From assembly GCA_937914785.1 (NCBI GenBank), contig CALGIV010000029.1, positions 1 through 15,045 of the forward strand: a stretch of 15,045 bases of DNA. The letters are read 5' to 3'. This document shows positions 1-8,500 of this stretch, in pieces. The notes under the pieces are model-generated. The model saw nothing but the letters and a program-made list of their open reading frames with translations, was not told where the DNA came from and made no database searches. The DNA comes from an uncultured Eubacteriaceae bacterium. GTDB taxonomy: Bacteria; Bacillota; Clostridia; Eubacteriales; UBA1433. Each line of letters opens with the position of its first letter. Position 1 is the stretch's first letter. The translations under genes and the position numbers were made by a program.

Positions 1-1537
1 GTAAGATCTCTTCCATCTTCAGCAATCTTTCCGTCTCTTCTTTCGCAATCTTTTCAACCGGAATGTTTGTCCAGTCGCTCACAACACGCTCGATATCCGC
101 CGCCTCCACCTGTGTCGATGCACTGGCCGTGTTCGACTCTTCCCATTCGCGTTTCGTCTCGGCAAGCTGCTCTCGAACTTTCTTTAAATCGTCACGAACA
201 TGCGCGGCTTTCTCATAATCCTGCATCGCTACAGCTTCTTCTTTTTCCTTGTTCAGTTTTTCTACTTCTTTTTCAAGCGTACTGATTTGCGGCGGTGCAG
301 TCAAAATGCTCATCCGCAGCTTTGAAGCCGCTTCGTCCATCAAATCGATGGCCTTATCCGGCAGATAACGGTCATTAATATAGCGGTGTGAAAGATTCAC
401 CGATGCCAAGACTGCTTCGTCCGTGATTTTCAATTTATGATGCGCTTCATAGCGGTCCCGCAGACCGAACAGAATCTGGATCGTCTCTTCTACACTCGGC
501 TCTCCAACTTCCACCGGCTGAAACCGCCGTTCAAACGCCGCGTCCTTTTCAATGTGCTTGCGGTATTCGTCGATCGTCGTAGCGCCGATCGCCTGCAGGT
601 CACCGCGTGCCAATGCCGGCTTTAAAATATTGGCCGCATCGACTGCACCTTCGGCAGCACCCGCACCGATAATCGTATGCAACTCGTCGATAAAAAGAAT
701 GACATTGCTGTTCTGTTTTACTTCCTGCATCACGCCTTTTAAGCGTTCTTCAAATTCACCGCGATACTTCGCCCCGGCAATCATTGAGCCGATATCCAGC
801 CCGATCAAGCGCTTGTTCTTCAACGTCTCCGGCACATTGCCTTCCATCATACGCTGAGCCAATCCTTCTGCAACAGCCGTCTTGCCAACGCCCGGCTCAC
901 CGATTAAACACGGATTGTTCTTCGTGCGGCGCGAAAGAATTTGAATAACACGGTTAATTTCTCTTTCCCGACCGATTACAGGATCCAGTTTTCCTTCATC
1001 GGCCAGCCGCGTCAAATCCGTCCCGTACTTTTCGATGTTTTCACTGCCGGCTTTGCCACCGCCTTCCGGCAGATGATGCTGAGCGCCTGTATTGGTTGAA
1101 GACGAATCCATCGCCGTCTCCATCGCCTGCCATACGTTGTTAATATTCACTGCCCATTCGTGCAGAATCTTTACGGCAACGCCATTGCCTTCACGCAGCA
1201 GGCCCATCAATAAATGCTCGCTGCCGACAAAGCCCTGGTTTAACTCATTCGCCACTTTGATACTTTCTTCCAACACTTTTTTCATTCTCGGCGTATAGCC
1301 CAAAATCTGCTGTCCGCCGCTGCCTTCACCAACAACGCGCAGCACCTCTGCCCGAACATCTTCAATATCGACACCCATTCCTTCCAATACGTCGCACGCC
1401 ACGGTATCCGTCTGCATCAGCAGACCCAAAAGCAAATGCTCTGTGCCGATATAATTATGGCCCATCGCGACTGCTTCTCCGCGCGCATACATCAGCGCCT
1501 GCTGCGCTTTCTGTGTAAATTTACCATATATTGCCAT
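1..1537 (-). CDS. clpC: ATP-dependent Clp protease ATPase subunit ClpC (3' end missing)
   Basis: ClpC is an AAA+ unfoldase that feeds substrates to ClpP in the cytoplasm; in Gram-positives it recognises proteins phosphorylated on arginine by McsB. The first 512 residues are visible and the rest lies beyond the left edge. They show the two-repeat Clp N domain (about 1-140), the first AAA+ module with Walker A GEPGVGKT at 213-220 and Walker B ending in D284-E285, and a coiled UVR-containing middle segment (about 418-460) that is diagnostic of ClpC rather than ClpA or ClpB. The visible part ends in the linker before the second AAA+ module. The start is the ATG at 1537 (MAIYGKFTQKA), overlapping the end of mcsB by 17 nt, which implies translational coupling. 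It is the last visible gene of the operon with mcsA and mcsB. Confidence 0.97.
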   Translation of the reverse strand, partial: MAIYGKFTQKAQQALMYARGEAVAMGHNYIGTEHLLLGLLMQTDTVACDVLEGMGVDIEDVRAEVLRVVGEGSGGQQILGYTPRMKKVLEESIKVANELNQGFVGSEHLLMGLLREGNGVAVKILHEWAVNINNVWQAMETAMDSSSTNTGAQHHLPEGGGKAGSENIEKYGTDLTRLADEGKLDPVIGREREINRVIQILSRRTKNNPCLIGEPGVGKTAVAEGLAQRMMEGNVPETLKNKRLIGLDIGSMIAGAKYRGEFEERLKGVMQEVKQNSNVILFIDELHTIIGAGAAEGAVDAANILKPALARGDLQAIGATTIDEYRKHIEKDAAFERRFQPVEVGEPSVEETIQILFGLRDRYEAHHKLKITDEAVLASVNLSHRYINDRYLPDKAIDLMDEAASKLRMSILTAPPQISTLEKEVEKLNKEKEEAVAMQDYEKAAHVRDDLKKVREQLAETKREWEESNTASASTQVEAADIERVVSDWTNIPVEKIAKEETERLLKMEEIL

Positions 1538-2600
1538 TTTCGTCTCCCCCCTCTCGGATTCTCATTCTGGCTGAATCAATTTCTTTTTTTATGTATCCCG
1601 CCCGTTTAACATCCAGCATCGAGTCGTTTAACTCGCTGTTCGTGTTTTTACACAACACAGCCGGCTGGATACTGTCCATCAACGCGCTGGCCGTTTCAAT
1701 ATCGACATCCTCAATAATGCCCATATCGATGCCCAGACGCATCGTACTGATCAACTGCATCGCCTCTTTGACGCTGATGCGCACACAGTAGCGCAGCGTG
1801 CCGTAAGCACGCATAATTCTATCGCGCACACTGACTTCGTCTCTGTCCAGTAACTTGCCCCGCAATTCCCGCTCCTGCTTGATAACGCCCTTCGTCACGC
1901 TCTTCACATTCTTTAAGATTTCCATCTCTGTCAGGCCGAGCGAATTTTGATTGGATATCTGATACATTTCCCCCATCGCCTCGGTGCCTTCACCATAAAT
2001 CCCGCGAATCGTCAGGCCATACTTGCCGGCCATCTTCACAACACCATCAATACCGCCGGTAACCGTTAAGGCCGGCAAATGGAGCATCACCGACATCCGA
2101 ATGCCCGTGCCCAAATTCGTCGGACAAGCTGTCAGGTAACCGTACCGGTCGTCAAAAGCATAATCGATGCGTTCTTCGATCAAGTCATCCGCCTTGTTTG
2201 CCATATCGTAAGCATCCTCAAGGCGAAATCCTTTCTTGATGCATTGAATTCGGATATGATCCTCCTCGTTGAGCATAATGCTCAACTCATCCTTTTCGTC
2301 GATGATCACGCCCGCGGCACTGTTCTTCATCGCAAGCGCCGGACTGATCAAATGCTTTTCCATCAAAAATTCTCGATCCATCAGATCGACATCTTTGATG
2401 CCGATATATCGAAAATGCGGCGCCAATGCGCTTCCGCCCTCCAACAACGCATCGCGAACCGATACCGCTACGCTTTGAAGCGTCGCTTCATTTCCACGGT
2501 TTGGAAAAGCTTTTCCGCGAACGTTTCGCGCAATGCGCACGCGCGTACTGATCGCAATATCCACATTGCTTCCGCTTTCGTTCCAGGCCATTCTGCTCAC
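1521..2600 (-). CDS. mcsB: Protein-arginine kinase McsB
   Basis: McsB transfers phosphate from ATP to arginine side chains, marking proteins for ClpC-ClpP. The 359-residue length fits the family. Visible hallmarks are STRVRIARN near the N-terminus, the EKHLISP segment, the block MLNEEDHIRIQC, and CPTNLGTGIRMSVMLHLPAL with the conserved Cys of the phosphagen-kinase fold. The pArg-sensing motif near the C-terminus, RDxxRA in Bacillus, reads LDVKRA here (329-334), so the first Arg is replaced. The start is uncertain: a GTG at 2600 lies about 4 nt after GGAAGG, while an in-frame ATG at 2591 (MAWNE) is three codons downstream. The gene begins 9 nt after mcsA and overlaps clpC. Confidence 0.96.
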   Translation of the reverse strand: MSRMAWNESGSNVDIAISTRVRIARNVRGKAFPNRGNEATLQSVAVSVRDALLEGGSALAPHFRYIGIKDVDLMDREFLMEKHLISPALAMKNSAAGVIIDEKDELSIMLNEEDHIRIQCIKKGFRLEDAYDMANKADDLIEERIDYAFDDRYGYLTACPTNLGTGIRMSVMLHLPALTVTGGIDGVVKMAGKYGLTIRGIYGEGTEAMGEMYQISNQNSLGLTEMEILKNVKSVTKGVIKQERELRGKLLDRDEVSVRDRIMRAYGTLRYCVRISVKEAMQLISTMRLGIDMGIIEDVDIETASALMDSIQPAVLCKNTNSELNDSMLDVKRAGYIKKEIDSARMRIREGGDENGNIW

Positions 2601-2609
2601 CTGCCCTTC

Positions 2610-3095
2610 CTATTCTTTATAATCCTTAATTAAATCCCGATATTTCGCAGCGTTTTCATAATCTTCTTTCGCAACGGCGTCGTTAAGCTTTGCCTTCAAC
2701 TCTCTGATCTCGCGTTTGATCGCCATATCGGCCTGCCGGCTTTTAATGACTTTCCCCGTATGCTGCTGTTTGCCGTGAATGCGCCTGACAATCGGGTCCA
2801 GATAAGACTTAAACGTATCGTAGCACGCCTCACAGCCCAGCTTGCCGCCGCCGACGAGCATCTCGTAAGTCAGGCCGCAATCAGGGCATTTCAGTGCGAC
2901 TGCAGCATCTCCCACAGTTTCCGTCTGCTCATTTTCGATATTGAACAGCGCGCTGATAAACCCGTCGAGCGCAGCGCTCTTCAACATACGCTCCCGCGCA
3001 CAGTCTTCACAGAGCGCCAACTTGTTCGTCAAGCCGTTTTCAATCTTTGTCAGAAAAACGACCGCCTGCTTTTTTTTGCATTTATCACATAACAT
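2610..3095 (-). CDS. mcsA: McsA, zinc-binding activator of McsB
   Basis: McsA binds zinc and activates the McsB arginine kinase. The 161-residue product has four CxxC pairs: C3/C6, C29/C32, C70/C73 and C88/C91. A C-terminal UVR motif follows (about 126-161, KEDYENAAKYRDLIKDYKE). The order of two double-CxxC modules then UVR is the McsA layout. The frame is open further upstream into the preceding gene, but the ATG at 3095 (MLCDKC) is chosen because AAGGGGGAGCAGG lies just before it and because this gives the usual N-terminus. The upstream transposase-family gene stops only 16 nt before this ATG, and that gap contains the ribosome binding site. mcsB follows after 9 nt. Confidence 0.95.
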   Translation of the reverse strand: MLCDKCKKKQAVVFLTKIENGLTNKLALCEDCARERMLKSAALDGFISALFNIENEQTETVGDAAVALKCPDCGLTYEMLVGGGKLGCEACYDTFKSYLDPIVRRIHGKQQHTGKVIKSRQADMAIKREIRELKAKLNDAVAKEDYENAAKYRDLIKDYKE

Positions 3096-3111
3096 TTTCC
3101 TGCTCCCCCTT

Positions 3112-3861
3112 CTAAAATTCCTGATTTTCCTCACTGATGATCTTGTAGACCACACCGCGGTTGAGCTGAAGGATTTCCGCAATCTTCCTGATCGATAAAT
3201 TTGTGTTATTCTTCAACAGCAACACGACGTTACGCCTGACCGGCGCCTGACGACGTTCTTTTAAACATTGCCTGCTCAGCGCCCGATCTTTTAAATATTC
3301 TTCAGCCAGCTCTTTCGCTTTGAGCATCTCCTGATCCACTTTGTTCAAATCCATAAAGCAGTCTTCGCATTCCTGTTCGATATAAGCTTTAAATACCTCA
3401 TATGTCAGGTTCTGATAATACAGACACTGCCTTATGTAATCATAATATTCTTCATAAATGTCCTTTGCCTGCTTTATACGGCTGTTTTCATTATCATGGG
3501 TGATAATATAGCGCAGTACGCGCATAAAATTCTCTTCATCCTCAATTGCCTCGCTTAAGTAACGGTCATAAAACACGTGCCCTCTGCGTCGGTGCTTCCT
3601 ATTATAATACGCCGCATAACTGATATTGATCCGCTTCATAATCTCTGAAATGGGTAATTCTTTCTCTTCAATCAAAAAATGTGCATGATCATCACTAATA
3701 CAATATGCAAATACGACACAGGAATCATCCTCGATTTTTTCTTTTAAGATGTCAATGATCTTCTGCTTGTCCACCGCATCCAAAAAGATTTTATCATCTC
3801 CATTGCCGCGTACCATCGTGTGATAGATGTGCGCGCTGCAATCTCTCGCTTCCCTCGCCAT
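3112..3861 (-). CDS. REP-associated (RAYT/IS200-like) HUH transposase-family protein with C-terminal HTH
   Basis: A 249-residue protein of the Y1-transposase (Transposase_17, TnpA-REP) family, whose members cut and rejoin single-stranded DNA through one tyrosine. Visible motifs are the RGNGDDKIF segment near residue 18, the HUH metal motif as H59-A-H61 in AYCISDDHAHFLIE, a basic NRKHRRRGHVFYDRY stretch (87-101), and RYI with probable catalytic Y118. The usual NPV after RYI is replaced by THDNEN. The C-terminus (about 205-249, LSIRKIAEILQLNRGVVYKI) is a helix-turn-helix. The start ATG at 3861 lies 9 nt after AAAGGAG. It has its own sigma-A promoter and heads the mcsA-mcsB-clpC operon, where ctsR is normally found. 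No terminal hairpins or target repeats are visible, so it looks like a single-copy, possibly domesticated gene. Family call is firm; function is not known. Confidence 0.88.
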   Translation of the reverse strand: MAREARDCSAHIYHTMVRGNGDDKIFLDAVDKQKIIDILKEKIEDDSCVVFAYCISDDHAHFLIEEKELPISEIMKRINISYAAYYNRKHRRRGHVFYDRYLSEAIEDEENFMRVLRYIITHDNENSRIKQAKDIYEEYYDYIRQCLYYQNLTYEVFKAYIEQECEDCFMDLNKVDQEMLKAKELAEEYLKDRALSRQCLKERRQAPVRRNVVLLLKNNTNLSIRKIAEILQLNRGVVYKIISEENQEF

Positions 3862-3886
3862 ATAGCATATCTCCTTTCACGGCGCT

Positions 3887-3915
3887 ATTATACCATAAAG
3901 ACCGATATTTGACAA
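3887..3915 (-). promoter_or_regulatory. Sigma-A promoter of the RAYT-mcsA-mcsB-clpC operon
   Basis: On the minus strand, -35 TTGTCA (3915-3910), 17-nt spacer and a perfect -10 TATAAT (3892-3887) lie about 26 nt upstream of the RAYT start codon. No other good promoter is seen between here and mcsA, so this probably drives the whole operon. Confidence 0.8.
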
Positions 3916-3939
3916 TAGGGACGCTAAATTTTGTCAATA
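3908..3939. repeat. Direct repeat pair TTTGACAATA / TTTGTCAATA, 22 bp apart
   Basis: Two 10-mers differing at one base lie at 3908-3917 and 3930-3939, spaced exactly 22 bp (two helical turns). The first covers the -35 box of the operon promoter. This is the arrangement expected for an operator bound by a repressor or a two-site regulator. It does not fit the CtsR tandem heptad (GGTCAAA-N3-GGTCAAA) or a CIRCE element. The function is inference. Confidence 0.4.
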
Positions 3940-3963
3940 TTTTTTCACATTTTCCGCATTTAA

Positions 3964-3995
3964 AAAGGTAAAATTTAATCATAAATTCTACCTTT
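3964..3995 (-). terminator. Intrinsic terminator of the yebC-bofC unit
   Basis: On the minus strand AAAGGTAGAATTT and AAATTTTACCTTT form a 13-bp stem with a single G-U pair around a 6-nt loop. A short T run (3966-3962) overlaps and follows the stem. It lies about 50 nt after the stop codon of the bofC-like gene and upstream of the next promoter, separating the two transcription units. Confidence 0.75.
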
Positions 3996-4046
3996 ATTAT
4001 AATACTATTCTAAAAACAAATTGATATTTCGCCAAATGGCCCTTCT

Positions 4047-4625
4047 TTAATTCAACAGGTTTTCCAAATGCGCATAAGCACCTTCAATACTCGTAAAGAC
4101 CATCCCTTCTTTTAAGATCTCCAGCTGGTCATCTTCCAGCAGATACGGGATATCATCGATCGTATGCTTTAAAACCATTTGCCCATCGGCGTCGTATTCG
4201 TAGACACACGTGCGCTCCTCGTCCTCTTCCGTATAGATCCGCACGACAGCATACCCTTCGGGGTATGCGTCCAGCACGCGATATAAGACGACCCTGTCGG
4301 CTAAGAAAGATTCAAGCGTCCAGCCCGTGTAATGCTTTCTAACATCACTCTCCGCTTTTCCAACCAGCTTCATCTCAATCGGACGTTGATAGCTTGTCGT
4401 CTCACCGGTCTTTTCATATTTGGTCTTAAATTCGACCATACACCCTTGTCTGACAACATTTTCCGGCTGAACGATATCTTGCGTAGCCACTTGCCCCTGT
4501 TGAGTATTTATCTGCTTGTTCACCGTCGCCTGGACATTCATCCCATAGGCGCGTCCAAGTAAAAAGCCGCCCGACAATATGATCAGGCCGGCCAATGCGT
4601 AATAAACATAATAAATCCGTTTCAT
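4047..4625 (-). CDS. BofC-like membrane-anchored protein
   Basis: A 192-residue protein with one N-terminal membrane segment (about 7-25, YALAGLIILSGGFLLG) and an extracytoplasmic remainder. The part after residue 60 resembles BofC: a beta-rich region, the segment HYTGWTLESF, and a C-terminal domain (about 140-192, YEYDADGQM... IDDIPYLLEDD...) matching the BofC C-terminal fold in pattern. In Bacillus, BofC is a forespore protein that restrains the SpoIVB protease and so delays pro-sigma-K processing. That role here is inferred, not shown. The start is the ATG at 4625 (MKRIYYVYY), preceded by GGGTGAT. It lies 50 nt downstream of yebC with no terminator between, so the two are probably cotranscribed. 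Confidence 0.72.
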   Translation of the reverse strand: MKRIYYVYYALAGLIILSGGFLLGRAYGMNVQATVNKQINTQQGQVATQDIVQPENVVRQGCMVEFKTKYEKTGETTSYQRPIEMKLVGKAESDVRKHYTGWTLESFLADRVVLYRVLDAYPEGYAVVRIYTEEDEERTCVYEYDADGQMVLKHTIDDIPYLLEDDQLEILKEGMVFTSIEGAYAHLENLLN

Positions 4626-4675
4626 ATTATCACCCAGACTTATTATTGCCACTTTATGTAGATTTATACGTTTAT

Positions 4676-5401
4676 TTATTCGTCATAAACACAATTATGC
4701 CACACTTCCTGTACATCCTCATTGTCGCTGAACATATCGAGCATTTTTGTGAAATATTTAACATTTTCGCCTTCTATCTCCGTCTCCATCGAAGGAATCA
4801 TTGCGACTTCCGCATCCATCATCTCGATGCCCGCCTCTTCAAAACCGCGATACACATCGGCAAAGTCCGCCGGCGCTGTGAGCACTTCGTAGCCTTCTTC
4901 CGTCGTCTGCACATCTTCCGCACCATTATCCAACGCAATCATCATCACATCGTCTTCCTCCGCCTTGTCCCGATCGATTAAGATTTGCCCTTTTTTACTG
5001 AAAAGATACATCACACAACCGCTCGCACCAAGATTACCTTTATTCTTGTCAAAAATATAACGCACATCACCCGCCGTACGGTTTTTATTATCCGTCAACG
5101 CATAGACGATGACCGCTCCGCCACCCGCACCGTAACCTTCATAATAAATCTCTTCAAATGCTGCCCCCTGCAAATCTCCACTGCCCTTTTTGACCGCGCG
5201 GTCGATGTTGTCATTTGGCATATTCATCGCCTTTGCCTTCTGAATTGCATCCTTCAGTTTCGCATTTGTCTCAGGGTCTGCGCCCCCTTCTCTTGCCGCG
5301 ACAGAAATCGCTTTCGCCAGCTTCGTAAACACCTGCCCTTTCCTGGCGTCCTGCTTTTCTTTTTTATGTTTAATATTGGCCCATTTCGAATGTCCCGCCA
5401 T
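4676..5401 (-). CDS. yebC: YebC/PmpR/TACO1-family translation factor
   Basis: The family was long annotated as transcriptional regulators. Recent work places members such as TACO1 and bacterial YebC on the ribosome, where they ease elongation at proline-rich stretches. The 241-residue product has the family signature MAGHSKWANIKHKKEKQD at its N-terminus, then FTKLAKAISVAAREGG, MPNDNIDRAVKKG, and the acidic C-terminal domains. The length is typical. The open frame extends over 120 codons further upstream, but the ATG at 5401 is chosen because MAGHSKW is the invariant N-terminus and AGGAGG lies 5 nt before it. In many bacteria yebC sits next to ruvC-ruvA-ruvB; here a bofC-like gene follows and no ruv genes are present in the window. 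Confidence 0.96.
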   Translation of the reverse strand: MAGHSKWANIKHKKEKQDARKGQVFTKLAKAISVAAREGGADPETNAKLKDAIQKAKAMNMPNDNIDRAVKKGSGDLQGAAFEEIYYEGYGAGGGAVIVYALTDNKNRTAGDVRYIFDKNKGNLGASGCVMYLFSKKGQILIDRDKAEEDDVMMIALDNGAEDVQTTEEGYEVLTAPADFADVYRGFEEAGIEMMDAEVAMIPSMETEIEGENVKYFTKMLDMFSDNEDVQEVWHNCVYDE

Positions 5402-5438
5402 TACTGCCTCCTGTTTTTCTCTTGCGTTCTTATTTTCT

Positions 5439-5469
5439 ATTTTATCATAAAAGTTGACTTTTGCATCAA
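5439..5469 (-). promoter_or_regulatory. Possible promoter of yebC
   Basis: On the minus strand, -35 TTGATG (5469-5464) and -10 TAAAAT (5444-5439) are separated by 19 nt, about 38 nt upstream of the yebC start. The spacer is longer than ideal. It overlaps the divergent promoter of the penicillin-binding protein gene, so the two may compete. Confidence 0.35.
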
Positions 5470-5482
5470 AAAAAGGTATCAT
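5454..5482 (+). promoter_or_regulatory. Sigma-A promoter of the penicillin-binding protein gene
   Basis: -35 TTGACT (5454-5459), 17-nt spacer and -10 TATCAT (5477-5482) lie about 46 nt upstream of the start codon at 5529. Both hexamers are within one base or two of consensus and the spacing is optimal. Confidence 0.72.
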
Positions 5483-5528
5483 TTTGCTATTCATCAGGAA
5501 TTCACTCGAGCTATTCGGAGGATATATA

Positions 5529-8500
5529 ATGAGTAATAATAAGAAAAATAACTTCGGCAATAAAAAGAATACCGGCAAATCGGAACCAGAAGGTAAAACA
5601 ACGCGATTTGCAGCTGATAAAACAAATAAAAAAGCTTCTAACACTAAACGGGACACGGCAAAATCGTCGCCTTTCAGAAAGAACACGTCCGCCAAACCCA
5701 AGGCACCGCAACGCCCACCGGCAAAAAAATCTTCGAAGGACGCAGCGATGCAATCCCCCAAACCGCCCGCACTGACCAAGGAGCAAAAGGCGGCGTATCA
5801 TAAAAAAATAAAAGAGGAATTCGTTCCGATTTCGCGTGCCAAATACAAACGGCTGCCAAAGGCACAAAAACGTATTTACCGCTATCAGGAACGCGTCGCC
5901 AACCCACGTAAAAAAGCACTGTATGTCGTCAAGTGGGTATTCGGCATTATCTTTGGTATTTTCTTTGTCTCCGGGCTGGTACTTTCCGGACTGGGCTTTT
6001 ACTGGATTGCCACAGCGCCGGATTTCGATCCGGATAACTTAAAATATATTGAGCCATCCAGGATTTACGCCAACGACGGCACGACACTCTATCAGGAATT
6101 GCAGGGCAGCGAGCCGCGCGAAATCATCACGATCGACCAAATGCCTGAAATCGTCCAACTGGCCTTCGTTTCAATTGAAGACGAACGCTTCTATACACAT
6201 CAGGGGATCGACTTAAAAGGGATCCTTAAAGCAGGGGTAAACGCTATTACATCCTTTAGCCTGGAAGGCCCCGGCGGCAGTACGATCACGCAGCAGCTTA
6301 TCAAACTGACACATCTGTCCGATGCGAAAAGTATTGAGCGTAAAGTGATGGAATGGAAGCTTTCCATTGAAGTCGAAGATGTGATGACAAAGGAGCAAAT
6401 TCTGGAGTCCTATTTAAATAAAATCAACTTTTCCTGGGCGCATGGCATTGAAGCTGCCTCAAAAACATTTTTCAACAAGCCTGCCAAAAATTTAACACTG
6501 TCACAGGCTTGCGTGCTTGCAGCGATGCCGCAGGCGCCAAGCGCGTTTATGCCCTTCACCTTATCAGAAGCGACAGAAGAAGATCCCGTCCAGCATATCA
6601 TTGCCGAGACGGATGAAGACGGCAACCGTTACTATCCGCTGAATCCGGATAACCAGCGCCGCGCAGCGTGGGTGCTGGACAAAATGCGCGAGCTGGGCCA
6701 TATTTCACAAGAGGAGTACGATATCGCCTACGAAGAACTGATGAGCGGCAATGTCGGCTTAAAGCCGCAGGACGAAAGCGAATCGCAATATTCTTACTTT
6801 ACAGATGCGCTTTACTATCAAGTGATTGAAGATTTGCAGGAAGATCACGGCTATACGGAAGACGCGGCAATTGACCTTGTACTAAACGGCGGATTGCGCA
6901 TTTATGCCACTGTCGACATCGACGTACAGAATGTGCTGGAAGATCACGCTGCCAAAGGCAGCTACCTGCCTTCTCAAAGTTGGTCTGCTGCTGCGGCCAG
7001 CGAAGCGAAAAGCGCAGAGACCGGTGAAGAAGTCAACTATATTCCACAATGTGCCATGGTCGTCATCGATAACGAAAGTGGCGCTGTAGCCGGCCTGGTA
7101 GGCGGCCGGGAAAAAACCGGCAACCTGACGATCAACCGCGCCCTTCAGAAGTTCCAGGTAGGCTCGGCCACAAAACCGCTGACAGTCTATGCACCGGGAC
7201 TGGAGACACACGCCATCACGCTGGCAACGCGGTTCGATGACGTCAATATCAACGTCGGCGGCTGGCGTCCAACAAACTCAGGCGGAACCCAAGGCGGTAT
7301 GACATCAGTGCGCGACGGTCTGCGGCGCTCATTAAACATCGTCGCCGTACAGGCTTGGTACACGACTGGTGTAGAAACTTCTTCTAACTACGCCAAAATG
7401 TTGGGGCTGGAGCTTGACGAATCGGATTACGGCGCTGCTGCACTGTCACTGGGCGGCTACACTTACGGCCAGACCGCATTGGCTATGACGGCCGCTTATG
7501 CAAACTTCCCGAACAAAGGCGTGTATCGCGAGCCTATTATGTACACACGCATTACCGACCGCGATGGCAACTTGCTGTTTGAAAACAAGGCACAAGAGAC
7601 ACAGGTCTTTTCAGAGGGTACAGCCTGGCTGATTACCGATGTGCTCAAACAGGTTATTAAAGGCGGCACGACGACAATCTCGATGCCGGGCGATTTGCAA
7701 ATCGCCGGCAAGACCGGCACGACAGACGAGCAGCGGCACGCGTACATGTGCGGCTATACACCATTTTACACCTGCTCAGTCTGGTTTGGCTACGACCAGA
7801 ACATCGTCTACGCGAACGGCAACCGTTATGTATTGAATATTGGTGTCTTCGGCGGCGGCGGACCAGGCCAGATGTTTGCTGCCATTATGAGAGATATTCA
7901 CGAAGAAAAAGACTTGTTTTATACCGGAGTCGATTTCCCCTCGCGACCGTCTGATCTCATCTCGATTGGCTGTGACAGCATCTCCGGCAAGGGAGCAACC
8001 GAGCTGTCGCAAAAGGCGGGGCACGTCGCCAGCGACTGGGGTCTGCCGGGCACCGGCCCATCCGGTACGGACGACTTCCATCAACAGCTGAAAATCTGTA
8101 AGGTCAGCGGCAGGCAGGCCTCTACCTATTGTCCTGCCGACCAGGTAGAAGAAAAGATCGTGGTTATCAAACCGGATTCCCGATTCCCTTCGGGAATTAC
8201 GGCAGTGGATAAAAACTTTATCCCCAGTAATGAAAAGGACTTTGTTTATATTCCGCTCGGCGAAGGCGATGCGGATTTATGTAAATACCACAACGTCAAT
8301 TCGGTTGCCGAGATCGGACTGTACAGCGGCTCTTCCCGCGCACCATCGAGCATTACATTAGACGCCAACGAAACCGTCACGTATACGGTAAAAGGCCGTG
8401 CCTCAAACGGCGGAATCTTTGAGCTTTCCTCCGGTATTACGGCCTCGTCCGACAATAGTAATGTCGCCAATGTTTCCGTGTCCGGCAATACGATCACAAT

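Noticed and set aside
3112..3861. Complete IS200/IS605-type insertion sequence
   Set aside because: No terminal hairpins, no accessory TnpB gene, and the gene is spaced exactly like an operon member with its own sigma-A promoter.
3887..3939. Possible CtsR operator upstream of the RAYT-mcsA-mcsB-clpC operon
   Set aside because: Only one GTCAAA-like half site is present (TGTCAAA). The second heptad of GGTCAAA-N3-GGTCAAA is missing or shifted. No CIRCE inverted repeat is present either.
4676..5779. Long N-terminal extension of YebC
   Set aside because: The extension is antisense to the PBP coding sequence and its low-complexity region. The invariant MAGHSKW N-terminus with AGGAGG upstream fixes the start at 5401.
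5529..5920. Separate genes in other frames over the Lys-rich PBP tail
   Set aside because: They are shadows of the basic N-terminal tail of the PBP and lack ribosome binding sites.
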